In this document: piece after piece, positions 54,201 to 61,813 of the stretch
How positions within the stretch are numbered: position 1 is the stretch's first letter
Layout: each line of letters opens with the position of its first letter
Source: an uncultured Parafilimonas sp.
Lineage (GTDB): Bacteria; Bacteroidota; Bacteroidia; Chitinophagales; Chitinophagaceae
Assembly: GCA_903882935.1 (NCBI GenBank)
Contig: CAIRZB010000029.1
Span: 62,001-126,000 of the forward strand
Length of the DNA stretch: 64,000 nucleotides
Reading direction: 5' to 3'
The notes under the pieces: generated by a model
What the model saw: the letters and a program-made list of their open reading frames with translations, nothing else
The model's database searches: none
Told to the model about the DNA's origin: nothing
Made by a program: the position numbers and the translations under genes

Positions 54201-56058
54201 AGCTATTTTTTGCAGTATATCTAGCTATTGGGCCAGTTATATGCACGGAGTCGGTTTTTATGAGTGTATCGTAGCATCCGTATTCCATTACCACAAGCTT
54301 TGGCGAAAACCAACCAGTATCTTGGTAGTTGTGGGCGGGGTTGGGCTGGTTGTATATGGTGTCGCCGTCGCCGGGGTACCACCATAAAAAGGTACTTCCG
54401 GTTTTTGTTGTGTTGTTAAATGTAATCTCGCTGCTGGCACAAGCCTCCGCTGGCGAAACCGTAAAAGATGGGTGAAGTTTCTGCCCAATTGAATCTATCA
54501 ATGAGTAGGATGCGGTACACCCGCCAGCTGTTTGTATGCTAACTTTTACAGTGTATATACCGGCAACGGTATACGTATGCACAGGGCTGGAATCAGACGA
54601 AACATAACCATCCCCAAAATCCCAACTATATTTTGCTACATTGCCGGATACACTTGTTGATAAGCCCGGGTGAACCGTTGCAGGGATACATTTTGCCTGC
54701 GAAAATCCTGTTACGCCGGTTATTTGTATAGGCTTAATAACAACCGCAGTGGGTTTTGCGAAAGAACTGGAGCAACCATTTACATTAAACGTTTTAAGGG
54801 TAACCGTGAATTCACCTGGTTTTGTATACTGGTGCCTTGGGTTTGCTGCAGTAGCAGTTGCGCCATCCCCAAAATCCCAAATAAAGCTAAGCCCGTTGCC
54901 TTGGGAAGTGTTTGTGAAATTGGCTTTAAAAGGTGCTGAGCAAGCTGCTGAATCGGTAACGATAAATGATGCCTGAGGAGGTGTTTTTACACGCACAATT
55001 TTTAAAACCGTATCGCTACAGCCAGCAAAAAAATTATTTACGAGCGTAACAGTATAATCGCCTGGCTGGGCGTATGTTTTGAACGGGCTAAGGCTGCTGC
55101 TGGTTGTGCTGTCACCAAAAGCCCAGTAAGCAGATGCCGGGGCTGGTGTTGATGTATTTACAAACTGCTTGCCGCTGTTTGAGCAAACGGTATCACCTAC
55201 AGCCATTCTCGATTTAACAAATGCAACATGAACGGTTTTTGATATAGTGTCGGTGCAGCCGCCTTCCGGAGTAACTTTCAAAAAGACCTTGTAATCGCCT
55301 TCCTTAAGGTAGTTGTGGCTAACTGAGGTGCCTAAAACAATTGCACTGCTGTCTCCCAAATGCCACTCGCACGATAAATTGCTACCGCTTGTTGTGGAGG
55401 CTTGTTGGAAAAAAACAGTCCCCGGGCTTTTGCAAACCAAGGTGTTATTAAACGTAAAGCCTGCTGTTACGCTTGTTAATACACTGATTGTTTTTTTAAC
55501 TGCAACGGTGTTGGTACACCCAAAAGAGTTTATTACGGTTAACGCAACGGAATAGGTGCCGGTGGCAGTGTAAGTGTGGTTTGGGGCAAACGTATTGGAG
55601 TTGTTGCCATCTCCAAAATCCCAAATGCTATTTATTATGTTGCCTGAGCCAGCCTTGCTGGTGTTTATGTAATTTATAACTAAAGGGGTGCAGCCTACTG
55701 AATCACTTAAGGTAAAATTGGCAGTTGGGTTTTGGTACACAGTAATGTAACCAACTTTAACCAGCGTGTCTGACGAAGATCCCCCTTTGCGTACAATAAG
55801 TTTTACACTATAAGTGCCGGGGTCAAAATAATAGGTAACTGGGTTTTTCTCGGTTGACGTTACGCCATTCCCCAAATCCCAAAACCATGCGCTTGGGTTG
55901 CCTGACGAGCTGTCTTTGAACGACACCACCAAAGGGGTACACCCCCGTTGCAAGGTGGCGGTAAAATCAGCTTTTAGCTGGGCACTAACTGGATAATACA
56001 ATGCAGTAGCAAATACCGCAAACAGCACTCTCACGAGCACAGTTTTACTGGCCTTCAT
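51238..56058 (-). CDS. Giant PKD-repeat surface protein with T9SS type B sorting domain (paralogue 2)
   Basis: The 1,606-residue product has a signal peptide (TVLVRVLFAVFATALYYPVSAQ). It also has about 15 PKD repeats (WFWDLGNG, SIWDFGDG, YSWDFGDG, WKWDFGNG), then cysteine-containing Ig-like parts (SICRNSIIRLTATG, TLCNGNSKKLLASG), and ends YVPNTFSPNGDGVNDIFYARGTG and FRIFNRWGQLVFERLN, the type B T9SS tail. Repeat number and order match the downstream paralogue, repeat by repeat, so they arose by whole-gene duplication. It heads the likely operon cargo-cargo-porP. The 380 bases upstream contain a terminator of the opposite unit and no supported gene. Confidence 0.93.
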   Translation of the reverse strand: MKASKTVLVRVLFAVFATALYYPVSAQLKADFTATLQRGCTPLVVSFKDSSSGNPSAWFWDLGNGVTSTEKNPVTYYFDPGTYSVKLIVRKGGSSSDTLVKVGYITVYQNPTANFTLSDSVGCTPLVINYINTSKAGSGNIINSIWDFGDGNNSNTFAPNHTYTATGTYSVALTVINSFGCTNTVAVKKTISVLTSVTAGFTFNNTLVCKSPGTVFFQQASTTSGSNLSCEWHLGDSSAIVLGTSVSHNYLKEGDYKVFLKVTPEGGCTDTISKTVHVAFVKSRMAVGDTVCSNSGKQFVNTSTPAPASAYWAFGDSTTSSSLSPFKTYAQPGDYTVTLVNNFFAGCSDTVLKIVRVKTPPQASFIVTDSAACSAPFKANFTNTSQGNGLSFIWDFGDGATATAANPRHQYTKPGEFTVTLKTFNVNGCSSSFAKPTAVVIKPIQITGVTGFSQAKCIPATVHPGLSTSVSGNVAKYSWDFGDGYVSSDSSPVHTYTVAGIYTVKVSIQTAGGCTASYSLIDSIGQKLHPSFTVSPAEACASSEITFNNTTKTGSTFLWWYPGDGDTIYNQPNPAHNYQDTGWFSPKLVVMEYGCYDTLIKTDSVHITGPIARYTAKNSCVNKKSVRFTNSSIEDFTRTWSFGDGTTDNSANPVHLYSSPGTYKTSLYVSNGVCNFKVEQTVKVVDEQGKISLIDSILCRNATINLAVTGVNNANIDTTWWTMGNNGTVLIQPQNSDATYTYAVNGKYAIYAVVKDILGCRETLKNPYQLSVFGPHVKITAEQTGACKNGLINFSDSSIWDGVHQITAWKFNFGDSNVVTYPAKKPFAHNYNNTGLFTTLLTVTDNIGCSDSAFAKPILITHPHASFKLSDTMVCPGKQVAFTNTSAGNTLTYKWDFGDGSQAVDANTLHVYAAQGDYKPHLYITDVNNCKDTAIGSSVRMFKPAATFALSDSFTTCPPLNVSFSNQSINYVNVQWSFGDANTSTNMSPQHVYTSPGVYTAKVMVSGNGGCVDSAVKTITVKGPTGKLAYNNTPACYPFNQKISASSKTAVQFLWDYSDGITNTTNTDTTSHLYQPGFYVPKLILIDAEGCKVPIKGLDTLKVYGIKAAGVIDNPIICDSGIINFRDTSITNDAIKSSYWAFGDNTYGYGSVLAHTYNTAGTYYARLIDITVNGCTDTQNIPTPVKIALSPVVGIKGSTSFCAPATVPLNAVIVKASNEAISWKWDFGNGDTATTQTQYTKSYNNAGSYNVTVTATGTSGCWGKASTTVVLHAAPIVKTPNDTSICRNSIIRLTATGAATYIWNSEASLSCTKCGSPLAIADSTTLYTVTGTDQFGCTAKDSVLVAVTQPVKISVSGSDTLCNGNSKKLLASGAQSYKWLPAIYLSDASTAQPTFFASKDTAITYKVIGYANNNCFADSATIKVKVYPVPEMQVTEKAVTAAAGSAVQLGTINSPDVTKWKWTPAMWLNNPNAANPIAQPRESVTYTVVAANDGACVTRAQVAVTVICSGTNVYVPNTFSPNGDGVNDIFYARGTGIYNIKSFRIFNRWGQLVFERLNAGSNSPGDGWNGTVNGKIAPSDVYVYVIEVLCVNNTIVPVKGNVTLLR

Positions 56059-56382
56059 AGATATTGGTTTTTCGCTAATAGAATATTGGATAATGGACTC
56101 TTACTGGCTTTCGCTGTAAGAATTAAGTTAAAAGTAGGGAGTTTTTTAACTAAAAAAATGGTGAATTATCAGGCCGTGGGTTTTTAACCGCTTTTTAAAT
56201 TGGGTTAAAGCGTTTTTTATCAATTGGTTAAGGGCATATTACGCGGTATTGGCGGTATTTAGGTGTAGGTACGTTAAATTTTGGCAATTTTCGGCCATGT
56301 GGTACTAATTAAGTTAGTGTAAATATTAAAGAAATTTAATGTACACAAAGCCTATTGCCATGGGCTGGTGGGGTTAAGTAAC

Positions 56383-56412
56383 AAAAGGGCAACCTTTGAA
56401 GGCTGCCCTTTT
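56383..56412. terminator. Bidirectional terminator
   Basis: A 9-bp stem (56383-56391 with 56404-56412) has A and T runs at its ends. It lies 28 bases after the stop of the minus-strand oxidoreductase gene. The other 320 bases up to the giant gene at 56058 hold nothing recognised. Confidence 0.75.
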
Positions 56413-56439
56413 ATTAAATATATTTTTTTCTTTATGTTG

Positions 56440-57474
56440 TTAAACAATTTCCCAAACCTCATTTCCCCGAAGCAGTTTATCCAAGTTGCCTTTTCCTTTA
56501 AGGGCAATGGCTTCTTGTATCTGCATCTCCATTACATCCTCATAACAAGCCCGTTGGGTTTGGTAAAAAACCCCGAATGGGCGCGGAAAATGCCCCACAA
56601 TACGAGGGTCATCAAACATACGCACCAGCAGCTGGGCTTTATAAAAATCGGTCTCGTCGTGTATCCAAAGGTCATCATGGGTTACTCCATCGCCAAGTTC
56701 AACTACTACAGGTTTAAAGCCGTCTAATTTAATACCCTTGTTTTGGTTTTTGCCAAAAACCATGGGTTTACCCTGTTCAATAAACAGTGCTTCGTCTAGC
56801 TTAGATCCCTTTTCAGTAAAAATCTCAAAAGCACCGTCATTAAAAATATTACAGTTCTGGTAAATTTCTAAAAAAGAGGTGCCTTTGTGCTGGTGGCTGC
56901 GGGTAAGCATTGCCTGCAAATGCTTAGGGTCTCTGTCCATGCTGCGGGCAATAAACGTTGCATCCGCGCCCAAGGCCAACGCCAACGGGTTAAACGGGTG
57001 GTCTATACTTCCAAAAGGGGTACTCTTGGTAATTTTATGCTCCTCGGAGGTAGGGGAATACTGGCCTTTGGTTAAACCATATATCTGGTTATTAAAAAGC
57101 ATAATATTCACGTCAAGGTTTCTACGAAGTAAGTGAATGGTGTGGTTGCCCCCAATGCTAAGGCTGTCGCCATCGCCGGTAACAATCCAAACGCTTAACT
57201 CCGGCCTAGTGGCTTTTAGGCCGCTGGCAACGGCCGTTGCCCTGCCGTGTATGGAGTGCATGCCATAAGTGTTCATGTAATATGGAAACCTACTGCTACA
57301 GCCAATACCGCTTATTATAACGATATCTTCCTTAGGTACCCCCATTAGGGGCATTATCTTTTGCACTTGGGCCAATATGGAGTAATCGCCACAGCCCGGG
57401 CACCAACGCACTTCCTGGTCGGTGGCAAAATCTTTGCTGGTAAGTGTTGGATTACCATTTAAAATAGCACTCAT
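56440..57474 (-). CDS. 2-oxoacid:ferredoxin oxidoreductase, beta subunit
   Basis: The 344-residue TPP-binding subunit of a 2-oxoglutarate (or pyruvate):ferredoxin oxidoreductase starts at ATG 57474 (MSAILNGNPTLTSKDFATDQEVRWCPGCGDYSIL). The cluster and TPP features are the WCPGCGDY motif, GIGCSSRFPYYMNTYGMHSIHGRA, and TPP motif GDGDSLSIGGNHTIHLLRRNLDVNIMLFNNQIYGLTKGQ. The C-terminus contains a normal beta-subunit tail. The partner alpha subunit, usually adjacent upstream, is not next to it; the upstream gene is a short hypothetical. The alpha gene must lie elsewhere if the enzyme works. Confidence 0.93.
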   Translation of the reverse strand: MSAILNGNPTLTSKDFATDQEVRWCPGCGDYSILAQVQKIMPLMGVPKEDIVIISGIGCSSRFPYYMNTYGMHSIHGRATAVASGLKATRPELSVWIVTGDGDSLSIGGNHTIHLLRRNLDVNIMLFNNQIYGLTKGQYSPTSEEHKITKSTPFGSIDHPFNPLALALGADATFIARSMDRDPKHLQAMLTRSHQHKGTSFLEIYQNCNIFNDGAFEIFTEKGSKLDEALFIEQGKPMVFGKNQNKGIKLDGFKPVVVELGDGVTHDDLWIHDETDFYKAQLLVRMFDDPRIVGHFPRPFGVFYQTQRACYEDVMEMQIQEAIALKGKGNLDKLLRGNEVWEIV

Positions 57475-57698
57475 AAATTTCAATTCTTGGATAAAGGTAA
57501 TTAAAACAAAATATCAGGTAATAGGTTTATGGCTTTTATAACTAAAGCCACCAACCTTTATTTGAAAGCCCTATTTACAAAACCTGGCAGGCCCGCCACA
57601 ATTAAATTGTTGTGGCACCCATCCAGCTCATTATATATACTTTCACCCTTCAACTTTTGCCTAACCCTTTATGGCCCCCAACTTATCCCTAAAACCCA

Positions 57699-58019
57699 TT
57701 ATCTGTACCATTCTGCAATATGGTGGCCAATATCATCCACAAATGCTTGGTTTTGGTACTCGGGGGAGTGCCAAGTGCCATTAACATCGGCTATGGTTAG
57801 GTGCAACACCCCGTGGTCCACCAAATCTACCTTAAAATGATGGGGCTTGCCATTTTCATCTTTGTCAATTGGCGTAACCGTGCCGGTGTAATGCCTGGCG
57901 TGGTGGTTAAAACTAATAGGAAACGAATCTTTGGTTATCATATAAATGTTTAAAAATACAACAAATGCTAAGGCTAAAAAAAAGTACCCGGCTAAAACAA
58001 GGCAATTTATCTGGCGCAC
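57699..58019 (-). CDS. Hypothetical single-span membrane protein
   Basis: The 106-residue protein has one N-terminal hydrophobic segment (CLVLAGYFFLALAFVVFLNIYMI) and a polar, His-rich remainder (FNHHARHYTGTVTPIDKDENGKPHHFKVDLVDHGVLHLTIADVNGTWHSPEY). I do not recognise a family. Eleven His among about 75 soluble residues is unusual and could bind metal. The start is a GTG. It lies 224 bases upstream of the oxidoreductase gene and 33 bases downstream of the AhpD-like gene on the same strand. Confidence 0.55.
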   Translation of the reverse strand: MRQINCLVLAGYFFLALAFVVFLNIYMITKDSFPISFNHHARHYTGTVTPIDKDENGKPHHFKVDLVDHGVLHLTIADVNGTWHSPEYQNQAFVDDIGHHIAEWYR

Positions 58020-58052
58020 CCTAATTAGAATTGTAAAATTAATGTGCCCAAT

Positions 58053-58418
58053 TTATTCAGCGGCAGAAAAATCCTGCTTGCCGTTTAGGGCCTCCCAATA
58101 TTCGGCCGCCCGTCTTGTGTGGGGTATTACTATGGTACCCCCTACAATATTGGCCACTGCAAAAACTTCGTACAATTCATCCGTGTTTATACCCAGTTCA
58201 AAGCATTTGCCCAAGTGGTACTTTATGCAATCATCACAGCGTAGTACCATACTGGCAACCAAGCCAAGCATTTCCTTGGTTCTTTTATCCAGGGCCCCGT
58301 CTTCGTAGGTATTGGTATCAAGGTTCCACAACCGCTTCATTACCAAGTTGTTTTTGCTCAGTATCACCTCGTTCATTTGCTGGCGGTAATCGTTAAACTC
58401 GTTTATTAAGTCGGCCAT
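58053..58418 (-). CDS. Carboxymuconolactone decarboxylase/AhpD-like protein
   Basis: Starting at ATG 58418 (MADLINEFNDYRQQMNEVIL), the 121-residue protein has the CMD/AhpD fold. The redox CxxC motif is present in LVASMVLRCDDCIKYHLGKCFELGINTDELYEVFAVANIVGGTIVIPHTRRAAEYW, with the following His expected for AhpD-type activity. The frame extends 49 codons upstream with no conserved residues, so the longer version is unlikely. It is divergent from gnd. Confidence 0.88.
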   Translation of the reverse strand: MADLINEFNDYRQQMNEVILSKNNLVMKRLWNLDTNTYEDGALDKRTKEMLGLVASMVLRCDDCIKYHLGKCFELGINTDELYEVFAVANIVGGTIVIPHTRRAAEYWEALNGKQDFSAAE

Positions 58419-58567
58419 ACAATAAATTATTTTACAAAAAATTGTTTGCAATGCTAAAACTTGTTTGCCACATATAACATTCCGGTAACCTATTTTTTGC
58501 GGCACACAATTTTTTATGAACCCTATTTGGCTAACTTGCATAACCAATTTGATAAAAACATACATAT

Positions 58568-59989
58568 ATGGCTGACCAATTGTACGATTTTGGGATGATA
58601 GGCCTCGGCGTTATGGGCAGAAACCTGCTGCTTAATTTAGCCGACCACGGTTACCCTGTGATAGGATTTGACCTTGATGCGCAAAAAAGCAACTCACTCG
58701 AAGCTTCGGCAACTGACGGAACCATTGTAAAGGGTGTAACAACCCTTGCAGAGATGGTGCATTTGCTAAAAACGCCAAGGAAAGTTATGATGCTGGTGCC
58801 AGCTGGTAAACCGGTAGACAATGTAATTGAAAGCCTGCTGCCCGTGTTGGAAAGCGGCGATATTATTATTGACGGCGGAAACTCCCACTACACCGATACC
58901 GTAAGGCGGGTGAAATACTTAGAGCCCAAAGGGTTGCATTTTATGGGCATGGGGGTTAGCGGCGGCGAACATGGTGCGCGCACAGGCCCAAGCATAATGC
59001 CCGGCGGCGACCTTGAAGCCTGGCATAATGTGCAGCCCCTGCTGGAGGCTGTTTCGGCCAAGGTAAACGGCGAGCCATGCGTAGCCTATATGGGCAAAGA
59101 CGCGGCGGGCCATTACGTTAAAATGGTGCACAATGGTATTGAATACGCCATCATGCAACTGATAAGCGAAATTTACGATTTGTTAAAACGCGGGGCTGGT
59201 TTAAACAACGATGAATTACACGAGGTATTTAAGCAATGGAATGAAGGCGAACTGCAAAGCTACTTGGTTGAAATAACTAGGGATGTTTTTCTGCAAAACG
59301 ATCCGGAAACGGGCAAACGTTTAGTAGATGTGATATTAGACAAAGCAGGATCGAAAGGTACCGGGAAATGGACCTCGCAGGACGCGATGGACCTGCCGGT
59401 TTCAATACCAACTATTGATATGGCCGTTGCCATGCGCGACCTTTCGTCGTACAAAGATGAAAGAACTGCCGCTTATGCATTGTACCAAGCCGATGCGGTA
59501 CAGGCACAAATTGGCAAAGATGAAGCCATACAGCTGGCAGGCGATGCTTTGTATTTTGCCACCCTAATTTGTTATGCCCAAGGGTTGGCCATGCTGCACA
59601 AGGCATCTGGCGAGCTGGCTATGGAAATACCAATGGCCGATGTGGTTAAAATTTGGCGCGGCGGCTGTATCATCCGATCCACCTTGTTGGAAGCATTTTA
59701 CCAGGCATATTCCAAAAACAAAGCCCTGCCAAACATATTGTTAGACGAGGCTATTGCTGGGCTGATAAAACAAAAAGAAACAGGCATACGCCGCTTTTTA
59801 ACAGTGGCGGCCGAAAGCCGCGTACCAGTGGGCGGCCTTGCAAGTGCCTTGGCTTACTTTGATGCGTACACCAGTGCAGCAATGCCCGTTAATTTAATAC
59901 AAGCCCAAAGGGATTACTTTGGCGCACATACCTACGAGCGTATTGACAAACCAGGCAAGTTTCATACCGAGTGGGGAAGTAATGAGTAA
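58568..59989 (+). CDS. gnd: 6-phosphogluconate dehydrogenase, decarboxylating
   Basis: The 473-residue pentose phosphate enzyme converts 6-phosphogluconate to ribulose 5-phosphate and NADPH. The N-terminal NADP fold is GMIGLGVMGRNLLLNLADHGYPVIGFDLD, followed by MMLVPAGKPVDNVIESLLP and IIIDGGNSHYTDTVRRVKYL. The catalytic region GVSGGEHGARTGPSIMPGG and GKDAAGHYVKMVHNGIEYAIMQLISE are intact, as is the C-terminal RRFLTVAAESRVPVGGLASALAYFDAYTSAAMPVNLIQAQRDYFGAHTYERID. It lies in the gnd-(OLD)-zwf-pgl group, all on the plus strand. Confidence 0.97.
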   Translation: MADQLYDFGMIGLGVMGRNLLLNLADHGYPVIGFDLDAQKSNSLEASATDGTIVKGVTTLAEMVHLLKTPRKVMMLVPAGKPVDNVIESLLPVLESGDIIIDGGNSHYTDTVRRVKYLEPKGLHFMGMGVSGGEHGARTGPSIMPGGDLEAWHNVQPLLEAVSAKVNGEPCVAYMGKDAAGHYVKMVHNGIEYAIMQLISEIYDLLKRGAGLNNDELHEVFKQWNEGELQSYLVEITRDVFLQNDPETGKRLVDVILDKAGSKGTGKWTSQDAMDLPVSIPTIDMAVAMRDLSSYKDERTAAYALYQADAVQAQIGKDEAIQLAGDALYFATLICYAQGLAMLHKASGELAMEIPMADVVKIWRGGCIIRSTLLEAFYQAYSKNKALPNILLDEAIAGLIKQKETGIRRFLTVAAESRVPVGGLASALAYFDAYTSAAMPVNLIQAQRDYFGAHTYERIDKPGKFHTEWGSNE

Positions 59990-60060
59990 GGTAGTAAGGG
60001 TAAAATTCTAATTGCCAAAACAGCCAAAGTCAGGAGTGTTGCCAAAAATGTTATAGATAA

Positions 60061-61779
60061 ATGATTAAAAAGGTATCAGTATCAAATTTCAAGAAGCTCG
60101 AAAACATTTCATTTGAGTTGTCGCAATCAGTAGTGTTGATTGGGCCTAATAACTCGGGCAAAACGACACTTTTCCAAGCTTTATGTCTATGGGAAATTGG
60201 TGTTACTAATTATTTGGCTGCCTGGAAAAAAAATGACTTGGATGGGCAAGGCTATGTTACGGTAAATCGAAAAGATTTAATGAACAGCCCCATATTAGAT
60301 GCAAGATTTTTGTGGAGAAACAAGCTGGTTACAGCACATAAAGCAGGCGGTGGTGTAAATCACATTAAACTTGAAGTAATACTTGAGGGCATTACTGACG
60401 GAAAAGAATGGGTATGCGAAACGGAATTTACTTTTGCAAATGCGGAATCTATCACTTGTAGAATTATTAAGGGGAAAGAAGAAATTAAGGCAATTTATGA
60501 AAAAGGCAAAGGCATTAATTTCGGTTTTTTGCAGCCCATGTCGGGATTGGCCACTACCGAAGATAAATTAACTACCGGCTCAATAAGCAGAAAATTAGGG
60601 GAAGGCAGAACTGCTGAGGTGCTACGAAACATTTGCCACGATATTATCTACCCCGAGATAAGGAGACCTGTCGAATTTGATGGTGAAAAAAACTGGCTTA
60701 GTATTACCGAAGTTGTAAAAAAAATGTTTGGTGTTCGTTTACAAATGCCAGAATATATCAAATCGACTGGTATCATTCAGCTCGAATACATCGAAAATAA
60801 TATAAAATATGACATTTCTTCGGGTGGTAGGGGGTTTTTGCAAACATTACTGTTGTTAGCGTATATGTACTCAAACCCTGAGTCTATTTTACTTTTGGAT
60901 GAACCTGATGCCCATTTGGAAGTTATAAGGCAACGGGAGGCGTTTCAAATGTTAAATGAAATTGCTGACAAGTTGGGTACGCAACTCATCATGGCTTCGC
61001 ATTCCGAGGTAGTATTGCAAGAGGCCGCAGATGCTTCAAACATCGTAGCTCTAATAGAAAGTCAGGCTATTCGGATAAATACACCGCAACAATTTAATAG
61101 TATAAAAAAAGCATTGACCGAAATTGGATGGGAAAGTTTTTATTTGGCTAAGCTTAAGAAACATATTATATATCTTGAGGGTTCTACAGACCTCCAAATG
61201 TTGCTTCAGTTTGCGGCAAAATTGAAACATCCAGTTGAAGAAAAACTTCGTTTTGCAAATGTTTCCTATACTGCAGATAATGTCCCCAACTCGGCTTTAA
61301 AACATTATGGAGCGCTTAAAGAAATGTTCCCATCGTTAAAAGGCTTTGCTTTATTTGACTATTTACCTAATCTTCAAACAAATCCTAAATTAGAAATCCA
61401 ATGTTGGGAAAAAAGAGAACTCGAAAATTATTTTGCCAGGCCAGCATTACTTAAAAAATGGGCAGGGTTGCAGGTAATAAAACAACCCAGTTACAAAGCG
61501 GTTGATTTAGAAAACGCAATGGAAGAAGCTATCACTGCTTTTACCCCGCCCGCCTACCTTAAAGACATTAATAATTCTTGGTGGGATACAGAAAAATTAA
61601 CCGATAACTGGCTTGATAAAATTTTTCCTGAATTTTACAAATCAGTAGGTCTCCCACAATCTTTTTATAAAAGAAATTATTACGAACTAATTATGATCAT
61701 GGAGCCGGAAAAAATACCAAAAGAGGTAACTGATAAATTGGACACGCTTTTAAGTGTTGTGGGTGCATCTATCACCTAA
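60061..61779 (+). CDS. OLD-family-like AAA ATPase with TOPRIM-type C-terminus
   Basis: The 572-residue product has an SMC/RecF-like ATPase: Walker A GPNNSGKTT (residues 28-36), the signature SSGGRGFLQTL near residue 251, Walker B LLLDEPDAHLE near residue 277, and the H-loop MASHSEVVLQEA near residue 310. The C-terminal part (from about 365) resembles a TOPRIM nuclease domain, starting IIYLEGSTDLQML, but the usual second acidic cluster reads LFDYLPN with one Asp, not DxD. CWEKRELENYF is a typical following motif. OLD proteins are ATP-dependent nucleases linked to phage defence. The gene sits 71 bases after gnd and 34 before zwf and looks more A/T-rich than both. Confidence 0.8.
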   Translation: MIKKVSVSNFKKLENISFELSQSVVLIGPNNSGKTTLFQALCLWEIGVTNYLAAWKKNDLDGQGYVTVNRKDLMNSPILDARFLWRNKLVTAHKAGGGVNHIKLEVILEGITDGKEWVCETEFTFANAESITCRIIKGKEEIKAIYEKGKGINFGFLQPMSGLATTEDKLTTGSISRKLGEGRTAEVLRNICHDIIYPEIRRPVEFDGEKNWLSITEVVKKMFGVRLQMPEYIKSTGIIQLEYIENNIKYDISSGGRGFLQTLLLLAYMYSNPESILLLDEPDAHLEVIRQREAFQMLNEIADKLGTQLIMASHSEVVLQEAADASNIVALIESQAIRINTPQQFNSIKKALTEIGWESFYLAKLKKHIIYLEGSTDLQMLLQFAAKLKHPVEEKLRFANVSYTADNVPNSALKHYGALKEMFPSLKGFALFDYLPNLQTNPKLEIQCWEKRELENYFARPALLKKWAGLQVIKQPSYKAVDLENAMEEAITAFTPPAYLKDINNSWWDTEKLTDNWLDKIFPEFYKSVGLPQSFYKRNYYELIMIMEPEKIPKEVTDKLDTLLSVVGASIT

Positions 61780-61813
61780 GTATTTTTAAATAAATGAAGC
61801 AAAAACAGAAACC

